DNA from: Oleisolibacter albus
GTDB lineage: Bacteria; Pseudomonadota; Alphaproteobacteria; Azospirillales; Azospirillaceae
Length of the DNA: 64,000 nucleotides
Direction of reading: 5' to 3'
Assembly: GCF_003336875.1 (NCBI RefSeq)
Contig: NZ_QGNJ01000018.1
Coordinates: forward strand, 1-64,000
Below, piece by piece: positions 51,276-58,730 of this stretch (positions are counted from its first letter, which is position 1; each line of letters starts with the position of its first letter). The position numbers and the translations under genes are program-made. The notes under the pieces were generated by a model that was not told where the DNA came from, searched no databases, and saw only the letters and a list, made by a program, of their open reading frames with translations.

Positions 51276-51488
51276 GTTTGGCGGGAGTTTGGCCGATGAC
51301 GAGGGCAAGTGCAACCATGGATCTTGTCGCAAGCCCCCGGACACACATTAGTTCTGATAGCATACCATTATGTGTGCGCTCGGATGCCTACATGCCACCC
51401 CTCCCCGGCACGGACGGGCGTCACGGCCGGAGCCGCCCGCCCGCAACGGGTGTCCGGCCGCCGCCGGGATGGCCGCCGGACGCCCCGC

Positions 51489-52406
51489 TCAGCCGCCGAT
51501 GATGCAGCGCAGGCCCAGCCCTTCGACCACGCCCTTCAGTTCATCGACCGTGGTCTTGGGCAGGGTCGGGGTATTGCCCATGGGATAGGGCCGGCCCAGC
51601 AGATCGTACTTGTTCTCCCCATAGGTGTGATAGGGCAGCAGATGCACGGTATCGACATTGTGCATCAGCTTGGCGAACCGGCCGATGGCCTCCACCGCCG
51701 GGCGGTTGGCATTGACGCCGGGCACCAGCGGCACCCGCACCACGGCCTTGGTGATGGTGGAGATGCGGATGGCGTTCTCCAGGATCTGCCGGTTGTCGAC
51801 ACCGGTATTCTCCTTGTGAACGGCCGGATCGATGGACTTCAGATCGACCAGGGCCTGGTCGACGAAGGGCATCACATCCTCCACCACCTCCTTGCTGGCA
51901 TGGCCGGTGGTCTCCATGGCCGTGTGCCAGCCCTTCTCCTTGCAGGCCTTCAGCAGCTCGCGGGCGAAGTCGGATTGCACCAGGGGCTCGCCGCCGGACA
52001 GGGTGATGCCGCCGTTGGAACGGCGATAGGTGGTGGCGTCCTTCTGCAGTTCCTGCACCACCTGCCACACGGTCATGCGCCGGCCCTTCATCACCAGGGC
52101 GTTGGGCAGGCAGACCTCGGCGCAGGCCCCGCAGGAGATGCAGCGGCTGCGGTCGATGAAGGTGGGGTTGGCGAAGGAGATCGCGCCCTGCTTGCACACC
52201 TCGATGCAGCGGTTGCACTGGGTGCAGGCCGACTTCTGGTACATCAGGATGGGCTGCGGACGCTGGGATTCCGGGTTGCTGCACCAGCGGCAGGACAGGG
52301 GGCAGCCTTTCAGGAAGACGATGGTGCGGATACCCGGCCCGTCATGGACCGAATAGCGCTGGATGTCGAAAACCGTGCCTTCCTGTTCATATCGGGTCGG
52401 GGTCAT
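51489..52406 (-). CDS. Glycyl radical enzyme activating enzyme (radical SAM)
   Basis: This 305-residue activase installs the glycyl radical on the diol dehydratase using S-adenosylmethionine. The radical-SAM cluster motif is GCPLSCRWC near residue 35. Two ferredoxin-like 4Fe-4S motifs follow (CTQCNRCIEVC and CISCGACAEVC), as in activases of glycerol/propanediol dehydratases and CutD. ITLSGGEPLVQ and the METTGHAS strand complete the barrel. GAGGAG precedes the ATG. It is the most distal gene of the microcompartment cluster, beyond a strong hairpin at 52794, so it may be made at lower level than the shell and cargo. Confidence 0.95.
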   Translation of the reverse strand: MTPTRYEQEGTVFDIQRYSVHDGPGIRTIVFLKGCPLSCRWCSNPESQRPQPILMYQKSACTQCNRCIEVCKQGAISFANPTFIDRSRCISCGACAEVCLPNALVMKGRRMTVWQVVQELQKDATTYRRSNGGITLSGGEPLVQSDFARELLKACKEKGWHTAMETTGHASKEVVEDVMPFVDQALVDLKSIDPAVHKENTGVDNRQILENAIRISTITKAVVRVPLVPGVNANRPAVEAIGRFAKLMHNVDTVHLLPYHTYGENKYDLLGRPYPMGNTPTLPKTTVDELKGVVEGLGLRCIIGG

Positions 52407-52466
52407 GGGTGTCTCCTCGGGCTCTGGGCTGCGCGTTCGCGCCGCGTCTGGGGCGCCATTTTGCGT

Positions 52467-52766
52467 TCAGAAGGCGCTCATTTCCCTCTGGATGGCCTCC
52501 ATGGCGGCATGGACCGCGGAGGTCTCCCCGAAGAAAGCCAGGGTTGAAACATGCTGGGGACAGCTGCCGTACAGCTCCACCGTGTGGACATTGGAGGATT
52601 TGCCGGCGATATCCGCGAAGAAGAAGAGATCCGTCACGCTGGTCTGGACCAGCCCGACGGCGTCGTAGCGATGCCGCCGCAGAAAATCGCGGGATTCCGG
52701 GCGCATCCGCCGTTCCAGCATCTCCACCACTTCGGGGGTCGGCGCGCTGATGATCCGTGCAGTCAT
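52467..52766 (-). CDS. Divergent BMC-domain protein
   Basis: This 99-residue protein has an N-terminal extension of about 35 residues, rich in Arg and Glu (PEVVEMLERRMRPESRDFLRRHRY), and then a single BMC-like domain: AVGLVQTSVTDLFFFADIAGKSSNV ... LAFFGETSAVHAAMEAI. The KSSNV and closing helix match the canonical KSANV and [13 protein letters not shown] of shell hexamers. Between them the sequence VELYGSCPQHVS is unlike the pore loop of PduA-type proteins. It may be a minor shell component or a non-structural BMC protein. It is encoded between the aldehyde dehydrogenase and the activase. Confidence 0.75.
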   Translation of the reverse strand: MTARIISAPTPEVVEMLERRMRPESRDFLRRHRYDAVGLVQTSVTDLFFFADIAGKSSNVHTVELYGSCPQHVSTLAFFGETSAVHAAMEAIQREMSAF

Positions 52767-52793
52767 AATGGGATCTCCTGGGTCCGGAACCTC

Positions 52794-52820
52794 ATCCCCC
52801 CGGGGCGGCCCCGGGGGGAT
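52794..52820 (-). terminator. 12-bp GC hairpin between aldehyde dehydrogenase and distal genes
   Basis: ATCCCCCCGGGG (52794-52805) pairs perfectly with CCCCGGGGGGAT (52809-52820) around a CGG loop, 13 nt after the aldehyde dehydrogenase stop. It has no T-run. It could act as a partial terminator or an mRNA 3' stabiliser inside the operon. Confidence 0.65.
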
Positions 52821-52833
52821 CGGCCATTCATCC

Positions 52834-54495
52834 TCAGCGGACGTTCAGCGCCTCGACCATCACGCACTTGCGGCGGCGGGCGAAGGACTTGGCCGAGGTC
52901 AGCCCCTCCCCCGTGGGGCCGGCGATGGTGAAGGTGGAATAGCCCTCGCCGCCAGCGCCGAGGCCGGCATAGGACGGGCCGTTCTTCACGAAGATCGTGG
53001 TCTGGATCAGCTTCGCCATCTTGGTGAGCTTGCGCACATTGGTGGAATGCATGATGGCGGTGTGGCGATTGCCATGCTCCACCTCGACGGCCACGTCGAT
53101 GGCCTCGTCCACGTCCTTGACCCGGACCAGCGGCAGGATCGGCATCATCAGCTCCTCCTGCACGAACGGATGCTCCTTCGGCACATCCATGACGATGATC
53201 TTGATGCTGGCATCGGCCGCGATGCCGATCTTGTCCAGCAGCCACACCGCGCTCTTGCCCACGCAGGAGGTCTGCGGGCCGCCCTTGTCCGTCAGCACCA
53301 CCTTCTGCAACGCCGCGATCTGGGCCGGGTCGGTCAGTTCGTAGGCGCCGTTCTTCTTCAGGTTGAACAGCAGATAGTCGGCGATCTGATCGACCGCGAT
53401 GATCTCCTTCTCGGCGACACAGGGCACGTTGTTGTCGAAGCTGCAGCCATTGACGATGTCCTTGGCCGCCTTCTCGATGTCGGCGGTCTCGTCCACCACC
53501 ACGGGCGGATTGCCGGCACCGGCACCGATGGCCTTCTTGCCCGTGGACATCACCGCCTTGACGATGGCGGGGCCGCCGGTGGCCACCAGCATCCGCACCT
53601 TGGGATGGGCCATCAGGGCGTTGGTGTTCTCGATCGACGGCTTGGACACCGTCACCACCAGATTGGCCGGTGCCCCGAGATCGGCCAGCTTGCGATTGAT
53701 CAGCTGCACCAGCAGCAGCGACACCTTGCGGGCGCGCGGATGCGGGCTGAACACCACGCTGTTGCCGGCGGCCAGCATGCCGATGGAGTTGCAGATGATG
53801 GTCTCGGTCGGGTTGGTGGTCGGGGTGATGGCCCCGATGACGCCGTAGGGCGAGTATTCCACCAGGGTCAGGCCATTGTCGCCGCTCTGCGCGTCGGTGG
53901 TCAGATCCTCGGTGCCCGGCGTCTTCTCCGCGGCCAGCCGGTTCTTGATCAGCTTGTGCTCGACATTGCCGATGCCGGTTTCCTCCACCGCCATGCGTGC
54001 CAGGGTCTCCAGCGTCGCCGGGCAGAGCACCACATCGCGGATGCCCTGCACGAAGCGCTCGCGGTCGGCCATGGTACACAGCAGATACTGCCGCTGGGCC
54101 AGGGCCGAAGCCTCCACCGCCTCGTCCATGGTGGCGAAGACGCCATCGCCGCAATCGGTCGGGGCCGCCACCGTGGCTGCCGGCGCGGCCGGCGTCAGGC
54201 TCTGCTCCCCCACCACCTTGGCGATGATGCGGGCGATGGGATCATCGGCAGCCGTCTTGCCGGCGCCGGCTTTCCAGCCGCAACCGGCCGGATCGGGCAC
54301 ATGCGGAGCCGGCTGGCCGCCGGCCAGGGCCTTGGCGATGGCCTGTTCGATCAATCCTGCTGCCGATTGGCCCGTCGCCAGTGGCCTCGTCACGGCGGCC
54401 GGCTCCGCGGATGGGGGCGGCGGCGCATCGGCAGCCGCGCCATAGGCTTCGAGCACCTTGGCCACCGCGGCGGCGATCTGTCCGTCATTCATCAT
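52834..54495 (-). CDS. CoA-acylating propionaldehyde dehydrogenase (PduP/EutE type)
   Basis: This 553-residue enzyme would oxidise propanal to propionyl-CoA within the microcompartment. The catalytic domain begins near residue 115 (GVFATMDEAVEASALAQRQYL), with PTTNPTETIICNSIGMLAAGN, GAGAGNPPVVVDETAD and the catalytic Cys in SFDNNVPCVAEKE. The N-terminal 100 residues carry three short amphipathic helices of encapsulation-peptide type: residues 4-19, 45-59 and 84-97, joined by Pro/Ala-rich linkers. One such peptide is usual. The C-terminus KCVMVEALNVR is typical of EutE/PduP. AAGGAG lies 7 nt before the first of two ATGs. Confidence 0.94.
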   Translation of the reverse strand: MMNDGQIAAAVAKVLEAYGAAADAPPPPSAEPAAVTRPLATGQSAAGLIEQAIAKALAGGQPAPHVPDPAGCGWKAGAGKTAADDPIARIIAKVVGEQSLTPAAPAATVAAPTDCGDGVFATMDEAVEASALAQRQYLLCTMADRERFVQGIRDVVLCPATLETLARMAVEETGIGNVEHKLIKNRLAAEKTPGTEDLTTDAQSGDNGLTLVEYSPYGVIGAITPTTNPTETIICNSIGMLAAGNSVVFSPHPRARKVSLLLVQLINRKLADLGAPANLVVTVSKPSIENTNALMAHPKVRMLVATGGPAIVKAVMSTGKKAIGAGAGNPPVVVDETADIEKAAKDIVNGCSFDNNVPCVAEKEIIAVDQIADYLLFNLKKNGAYELTDPAQIAALQKVVLTDKGGPQTSCVGKSAVWLLDKIGIAADASIKIIVMDVPKEHPFVQEELMMPILPLVRVKDVDEAIDVAVEVEHGNRHTAIMHSTNVRKLTKMAKLIQTTIFVKNGPSYAGLGAGGEGYSTFTIAGPTGEGLTSAKSFARRRKCVMVEALNVR

Positions 54496-54523
54496 CGTTC
54501 ACTCCTTCAGGCCGGTTCCCTGA

Positions 54524-55006
54524 TCATTCCGAAAAAGTCTGCAGCGCCTGGGCGGCGATACGCACATCCTGCTCCGCCGTCCCGCCGCTGATGCCGATAG
54601 CGCCCACCACCACCCCGCCGCTGCGGCAGGGAAGGCCGCCGCCGAACAGCACGACGCGGCCCTGGTTGGTGGTCTGGATGCCGTAGAGGGGCTGGCCCGG
54701 TTGGGCCAGACGCCCCAGTTCGTCGGTCGGCAGCCGGAAGGCCGCCGCCGTGAATGCCTTGTTGATGGCGATGTCGGTGCTGCCCGGCAGGGTGCCGTCC
54801 ATGCGCTGCAGCAGCATCAGGCTGCCGGCGGCATCGGCGATGGCGACGACCACCGGCACAGCCAGATCCTGGGCCGCCCGCTCCGCCGCTGCGGCCAGCC
54901 TCTTGGCCTGCTCCAGCCCGAAGGCCGGGCGGTCGGCCAGGGCCGCGACCGTGGCACGGACCAGCGCGGCAAGCGTTTCCTTGTCTGTGGCGGGATGGGT
55001 GGACAT
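54524..55006 (-). CDS. GlcG/HbpS (DUF336, PduO C-terminal-like) protein
   Basis: This 160-residue protein of the GlcG/HbpS family has the pattern AERAAQDLAVPVVVAIADAAGSLMLLQRMDG, ... SIDIAINKAFTAAAFRLPTDELG (here STDIAINKAFTAAAF) and the end VVVGAIGISGGTAEQDVRIAAQAL. Related domains form the C-terminus of PduO and bind haem or cobalamin-like ligands; the role in glycyl radical microcompartments is not established. GGGAGG precedes the ATG at 55006; an apparent GTG start one codon earlier is disfavoured. Its start overlaps the BMC-P stop (TGATG-type), giving translational coupling. Confidence 0.88.
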   Translation of the reverse strand: MSTHPATDKETLAALVRATVAALADRPAFGLEQAKRLAAAAERAAQDLAVPVVVAIADAAGSLMLLQRMDGTLPGSTDIAINKAFTAAAFRLPTDELGRLAQPGQPLYGIQTTNQGRVVLFGGGLPCRSGGVVVGAIGISGGTAEQDVRIAAQALQTFSE

Positions 55007-55287
55007 CACAACCTCCCCCCGCCCACGGTCTCCACCGTGTCGACGATGCCGACGATGGCGGAGTCGACCACGGAATGGTCGTGGCCGCTGGCCCGGCGGG
55101 CGGCGCTGCCCTGGGCGACGATGACGGTCTCGCCATTGCCGGCGCCCACCGTGTCCACCGCGATCTCCGTCGATCCCTCGGGCTCCAGCATCTCCGTCAG
55201 CCGCGCCACGATCAGCAGCTTGCAGCCGGAGAGCGAGGAGTCCTTGCTGGTGGAGACCACCGTGCCGATGACTTTGCCCAGATACAT
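55006..55287 (-). CDS. BMC-P vertex protein (EutN/CcmL family)
   Basis: This 93-residue pentamer-forming shell protein closes the vertices of the microcompartment. The family pattern is clear: MYLGKVIGTVVSTSKDSSLSGCKLLIV at the start and VDTVGAGNGETVIVAQGSAARRA, then DSAIVGIVDTVE. GGAGGAG precedes the ATG. It overlaps the downstream GlcG-like gene. It is the only BMC-P gene visible in the locus. Confidence 0.95.
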   Translation of the reverse strand: MYLGKVIGTVVSTSKDSSLSGCKLLIVARLTEMLEPEGSTEIAVDTVGAGNGETVIVAQGSAARRASGHDHSVVDSAIVGIVDTVETVGGGRL

Positions 55288-55300
55288 GAGACTCCTCCGT

Positions 55301-56113
55301 CTATCCCTGGATGAGACGAATGTTGCGGGTGCGCAGCAGATCCGCCGCCGCCGGGGTCACCAGCACACCGGCGGGCAGCCGGATGTCGGGACCGGCGCAC
55401 AGGGCGGCATCGCTGCGGCTGAAGATTCTGGCGGTACGCGGCGGCGCGGAGAGGGTCGGCTTGGAGGCGGCCGCATCGGACGGCGGGACCTGCCGCCCCG
55501 CCGGCTGTCCCGCCGCCGTGCCGGTCAGCGTCGCGGCGAGCTTGCCGGCCAGTTTGTCGGCCGTGGTCAGACGCACGCCGTAGCCGCGCAACACCTCGAG
55601 ATTGGCGCGCAGGCGCGCCCTGTAGCTGTCGGCCACCTGGAAGCCGCGGGCGGCCCGCTGGGGATTGTCGGGGCAGCAGCCATCGACGGCGGCGATCACG
55701 CCCTTGCCCGTCTCCAGCGCCCGCGCCAGCAGGTACGACGCCAGGCTGTCGCGCAGCACACCGGCCACCTTGGCCGCCGTGGTCACGGTCAGCGTCGGCA
55801 CCACCACCAGGCCGCTGCCATCGAGCAGGCGGTCCAGCGCGGCGGCGTCGGCCGGGACGGCGACGTCGCCCAGCGCCCGCAGCCGCGCGGCGGGGACCAG
55901 CCCCTCGGCCCGCGGCGACAGCACGGCGGTGAAGACCCAGCCGTCGCGGCGCAGCGCCTCCAGCCCGGCCAGAGCCGGCTCCAGCCCCAGATCGGTGCCG
56001 GTGAACAGCAGCAGGGCCGTGCGGCGGCGGGCCTGCAGGGCGGCGACTACACGGTCGGACAGGCAGTCCACCAGAGCCTGCACGATGAGGAGGTCGAGGT
56101 CGGTCGGGGTCAT
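55301..56113 (-). CDS. Microcompartment-associated flavoprotein
   Basis: This 270-residue protein has a flavoprotein (UbiX/Dfp-like) fold pattern. ALLLFTGTDLGLEPALAGLEAL is followed by VVVPTLTVTTAAKVAGVLRDSLASYLLARALETGKGVIAAVDGC, which resembles the flavin-binding core. A low-complexity linker (about 200-235) and a C-terminal domain ending GVLVTPAAADLLRTRNIRLIQG follow. Flavoproteins of this kind occur in several Eut and glycyl radical microcompartment loci, where they may handle redox cofactors or reactivation; the function is not established. It overlaps the EutJ-like gene by 4 bp. Confidence 0.75.
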   Translation of the reverse strand: MTPTDLDLLIVQALVDCLSDRVVAALQARRRTALLLFTGTDLGLEPALAGLEALRRDGWVFTAVLSPRAEGLVPAARLRALGDVAVPADAAALDRLLDGSGLVVVPTLTVTTAAKVAGVLRDSLASYLLARALETGKGVIAAVDGCCPDNPQRAARGFQVADSYRARLRANLEVLRGYGVRLTTADKLAGKLAATLTGTAAGQPAGRQVPPSDAAASKPTLSAPPRTARIFSRSDAALCAGPDIRLPAGVLVTPAAADLLRTRNIRLIQG

Positions 56114-56970
56114 GCCGCACCTCCGGCCGGTCCGGCCTCGTAGAGGGCGATGCCCAGCGGAGTCACCAGCAGCGGCTCGGCCGGCTTCACCACCGTGCGG
56201 CCGGTGGCCTTGCGCAGGACCTGCTCGAACTGGTCGAAGCTGCAGGCGCCACCAACGATGTAGATGGTGTCCACCGCATGGCCCTGCAGGCAGCGGTTCA
56301 CGATGGCGGCCATCTTCTCCACCACCGGCTGGACCACCGGGAAGACCTCCCGGTCCAGGGCCGGGTCGGTCTTGCGGGCCTCGGCCTCGGGGATGGACAG
56401 GCCATAGGCGCCGGCCAGGACCAGAGTCATATGGGTGCCGCCGGTGGCCTCGTCGTCGGTGAAGACCACCTTGCCGTCGCGCAGGATGCTGATGCCGGTG
56501 GTCCCGCCGCCCACATCGACCACAGCGCCATCGCGCACCCCCAGCAGCCGGGCGGCGGCCGACGGTTCGTCGATGATCTCCGCCACCTCGAAGCCGGCGG
56601 CCTCGACCACATTGGCGATGGCTTTGACATTGCCGTGATGGATGCCCGGCGGGATGGCGGTGGCGGCGTGGAGCAGATCGCAGCCGAGGCGCTGCTCCAG
56701 CTCGGCCTTCAAGGCCCGGACCGCCGAAACCGCCCCCACATAGTCCACGACGATACCATCGCGGACCACGGTCGAGGGGAAGGTCGCGCCCGTCACCGGG
56801 CGGTTGGCCGCGTCCACCACGGACAGCACGATGTTGGCCGTGCCCAGATCGACGCCGACCTTCAGCGGACCGCCGCTGCGCTCCTCCACCGGCAGGCAGG
56901 CAGCCTCCCGGATCAGGCGGGCGAAGTCCCGCAGGGTCGTATCCACATCGATGTCAGGCAGGGCGGGCAT
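56110..56970 (-). CDS. EutJ-like actin/Hsp70-fold protein
   Basis: This 286-residue protein has the sugar-kinase/Hsp70/actin fold of EutJ. KVGVDLGTANIVLSVVD is phosphate loop 1, DVGGGTTGISILRDGKVVF is phosphate loop 2, and IYIVGGACSFDQFEQVL is the adenosine motif. EutJ is thought to act as a chaperone or reactivase for encapsulated enzymes; here a client could be the dehydratase. GGGAGA precedes the ATG at 56970. It is 34 bp after pduL and overlaps the flavoprotein gene. Confidence 0.92.
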   Translation of the reverse strand: MPALPDIDVDTTLRDFARLIREAACLPVEERSGGPLKVGVDLGTANIVLSVVDAANRPVTGATFPSTVVRDGIVVDYVGAVSAVRALKAELEQRLGCDLLHAATAIPPGIHHGNVKAIANVVEAAGFEVAEIIDEPSAAARLLGVRDGAVVDVGGGTTGISILRDGKVVFTDDEATGGTHMTLVLAGAYGLSIPEAEARKTDPALDREVFPVVQPVVEKMAAIVNRCLQGHAVDTIYIVGGACSFDQFEQVLRKATGRTVVKPAEPLLVTPLGIALYEAGPAGGAA

Positions 56971-57004
56971 GGCGCTGTCTCCCGTGAAACCGCGGGTGCG
57001 GTCC

Positions 57005-57667
57005 TCAGAGCGGACGGATGCGGACGAGGTCGTCGTTCTTGAGGCCGAGGGCGTTGGCCTCCTCCACGTCGATGTGCATTTCCAGGGCCGACGCCTCGGC
57101 CGCGCGGACCGCCACATGGCGCAGGATGCCGCCACGGGCGCCGGTGATCTCCACATCCACCTCCTGGCCGTTGCGCAGGCCCAGACGGGCGGCCGTGGCC
57201 GGGGTCATGTGGATATGGCGCAGGGCGACGATGACGCCGTTCTGCTTCTGCACGCGGCCCTGCGGCCCGATGATCTCCAGCCCCGGCGTATCGTCGAGCT
57301 GGCCGGACATGCGCAGCGGCGCCCGCAGGCCGAGGGTGAAGCCGTCGGCCACCGAAATCTCGATCTGGGTCTCGGCCCGCACCGGCCCGAGCACACGGAC
57401 CTTGGACAGGCTGCCCTTCGGCCCCTTCAGCGTCACCGTCTCCTCGGCGGCGTACTGGCCCGGCTGCTTCATCGCCTTCATGCGATGCAGTTCCGCGCCC
57501 GGACCGAACAGGATCTCCATGTCGGCGCGGGAAAGGTGGATGTGCCGGTTGGACACGCCGACCGGAACCAGGAACGGGTCCTGCGCCCCACCGGGGGTGG
57601 TCTGCGGGTTCATCTCGCCCAGGATCTGGCGGATGACCCGCTCAATGGTGTCTTGCTGCAGTTCCAT
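57005..57667 (-). CDS. pduL: Phosphate propanoyltransferase PduL
   Basis: This 220-residue acyltransferase converts propionyl-CoA plus phosphate to propionyl-phosphate and recycles CoA inside the shell. It has an N-terminal encapsulation helix (DTIERVIRQILGEM, residues 6-19). Two PduL domains follow, with the zinc-ligand motifs VSNRHIHLSRADMEILFG and VIVALRHIHMTPATAARLGL. The C-terminus ALEMHIDVEEANALGLKNDDLVRI is typical. The ribosome site is weak and the gene follows the Pro-tail/BMC-H pair across a hairpin, which may tune its level. Confidence 0.95.
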   Translation of the reverse strand: MELQQDTIERVIRQILGEMNPQTTPGGAQDPFLVPVGVSNRHIHLSRADMEILFGPGAELHRMKAMKQPGQYAAEETVTLKGPKGSLSKVRVLGPVRAETQIEISVADGFTLGLRAPLRMSGQLDDTPGLEIIGPQGRVQKQNGVIVALRHIHMTPATAARLGLRNGQEVDVEITGARGGILRHVAVRAAEASALEMHIDVEEANALGLKNDDLVRIRPL

Positions 57668-57714
57668 GATGTCTGGCGCCGAAGCGTCCCAATGACGGAA
57701 GGGCTTGGATGGAA

Positions 57715-57744
57715 GGGCGGACGGCCCGCATTACCGGGCCGCCC
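57715..57744 (-). terminator. Intercistronic hairpin between BMC-H and pduL
   Basis: GGCCCG/CGGGCC (57723-57728 / 57735-57740) with an outer GGGC/GCCC pair and a 4-nt bulge forms a stable stem 14 nt after the BMC-H stop. It is a plausible partial terminator or RNA stabiliser separating highly expressed shell genes from pduL. Confidence 0.45.
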
Positions 57745-57757
57745 GGCCCCGAAGATC

Positions 57758-58039
57758 TCAGCCGGCGCGCGGCAGGATCTTCTCCACGTCCGCATGCGGA
57801 CGCGGGATGATGTGCTTGGACACCACCGAACCGACCTTCTCGGCCGCGGCGGCACCGGCATCGACGGCGGCCTTCACGGCGCCGACATCGCCCCGGACCA
57901 GGACCGTCACCAGACCCGACCCGATCTTCTCGTACCCGACCAGCGTCACGTTCGCGGACTTGGTCATGGCATCGGCCGCTTCGATCGAGCCCACCAGGCC
58001 CTTCGTCTCGACCATTCCCAATGCTTCGCCAATCATCAT
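57758..58039 (-). CDS. BMC-H shell protein (PduA/PduJ type)
   Basis: This 93-residue canonical single-domain shell hexamer runs [58 protein letters not shown]. The pore loop is KIGSG, and a C-terminal helix ends [18 protein letters not shown] precedes the first of two ATGs. It is about 80 percent identical by eye to the other canonical BMC-H at 59556, so recent duplication is likely. It follows the Pro-tailed BMC-H gene by 10 bp. Confidence 0.95.
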   Translation of the reverse strand: MMIGEALGMVETKGLVGSIEAADAMTKSANVTLVGYEKIGSGLVTVLVRGDVGAVKAAVDAGAAAAEKVGSVVSKHIIPRPHADVEKILPRAG

Positions 58040-58049
58040 CGTTCTCCTC

Positions 58050-58709
58050 TCAGGCATCGCGCCTGTTCTTGGGTTTTCCGGACTTCCCGACCGGAGGCCG
58101 GGGACCGGGCGGCGTCGGCCGCGGAGGCTGCGGGACCGGCGGCGCCGCCAGCGGGCCGGCCGGCGGAGCCGGCGGGGGATCGACCAGCGGCGGAGCCGGC
58201 GGAGGATCGGCCAGGGGCAGGGCCACCGGTGTCTCGACCGGCGGTGAAGCCGTCAGGGCCGCCACCGGCTTCGGCGCGGGCTGTGCCGGCGGTGTCACCG
58301 CAGGCGCAGCCGGTGCCGGTGCAGCAGCCGGTGCTGCGGTCGGTTCAGAGGGCGGGGCCGGCGGGGGGACCGGTGGCGACGGCGGGGCGGGCGGAGCCGG
58401 AGGAGGTGGAGCCGGCGTGGCCCCGACGGTGGCCGCATTGACGACCAGAGCGTCGATGCCGGCCGCCGGCCGGGCGATCACCCGGGTGGACACGACCCGG
58501 TTGATCTTCGCCGCGGCCGCCGCAGCGGCTGCCACCGCCGCGTTGACCGCCCCCACTTCCCCCTGCACCTTGACGACCGCCATGCCGTCGCCGCGGGTCA
58601 GCTCGTAACCCACCAGGGCGACGTTGGCCGACTTGACGGCCGCATCCGCCGCTTCGAAGGCAGCGGCCAGACCAACCGTCTCGATGAGGCCAAGGCTGAG
58701 TTGCGCCAT
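58050..58709 (-). CDS. BMC-H protein with long Pro-rich C-terminal extension
   Basis: This 219-residue protein starts with a complete BMC-H domain (residues 3-90: [56 protein letters not shown]). Its pore-loop region TRGDG differs from the KIGSG of the two canonical paralogues. From about residue 97 a 120-residue low-complexity tail is almost entirely Pro, Ala, Val and Thr, with repeated PPPAPP and DPPPAPP units. It ends in a basic [12 protein letters not shown]. The tail has no known domain and should be extended and disordered. It may face the lumen or cytosol and bind cargo or cellular partners. The gene lies between BMC-T and BMC-H. Confidence 0.9.
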   Translation of the reverse strand: MAQLSLGLIETVGLAAAFEAADAAVKSANVALVGYELTRGDGMAVVKVQGEVGAVNAAVAAAAAAAAKINRVVSTRVIARPAAGIDALVVNAATVGATPAPPPPAPPAPPSPPVPPPAPPSEPTAAPAAAPAPAAPAVTPPAQPAPKPVAALTASPPVETPVALPLADPPPAPPLVDPPPAPPAGPLAAPPVPQPPRPTPPGPRPPVGKSGKPKNRRDA

Positions 58710-58730
58710 GATGGAACCTCCCCGACGCCG

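Larger units (their letters stand above)
51006..51488. other. Intergenic control region upstream of the kinase
   Basis: There is no supported gene in about 480 bp. It holds three inverted repeats: 51164-51184, 51260-51275, and a CACACAT/ATGTGTG pair at 51342-51348 / 51370-51376. A GC-rich imperfect hairpin around 51450-51490 may end the microcompartment transcript just after the activase stop. The promoter of the two-component genes must lie here. Confidence 0.55.
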
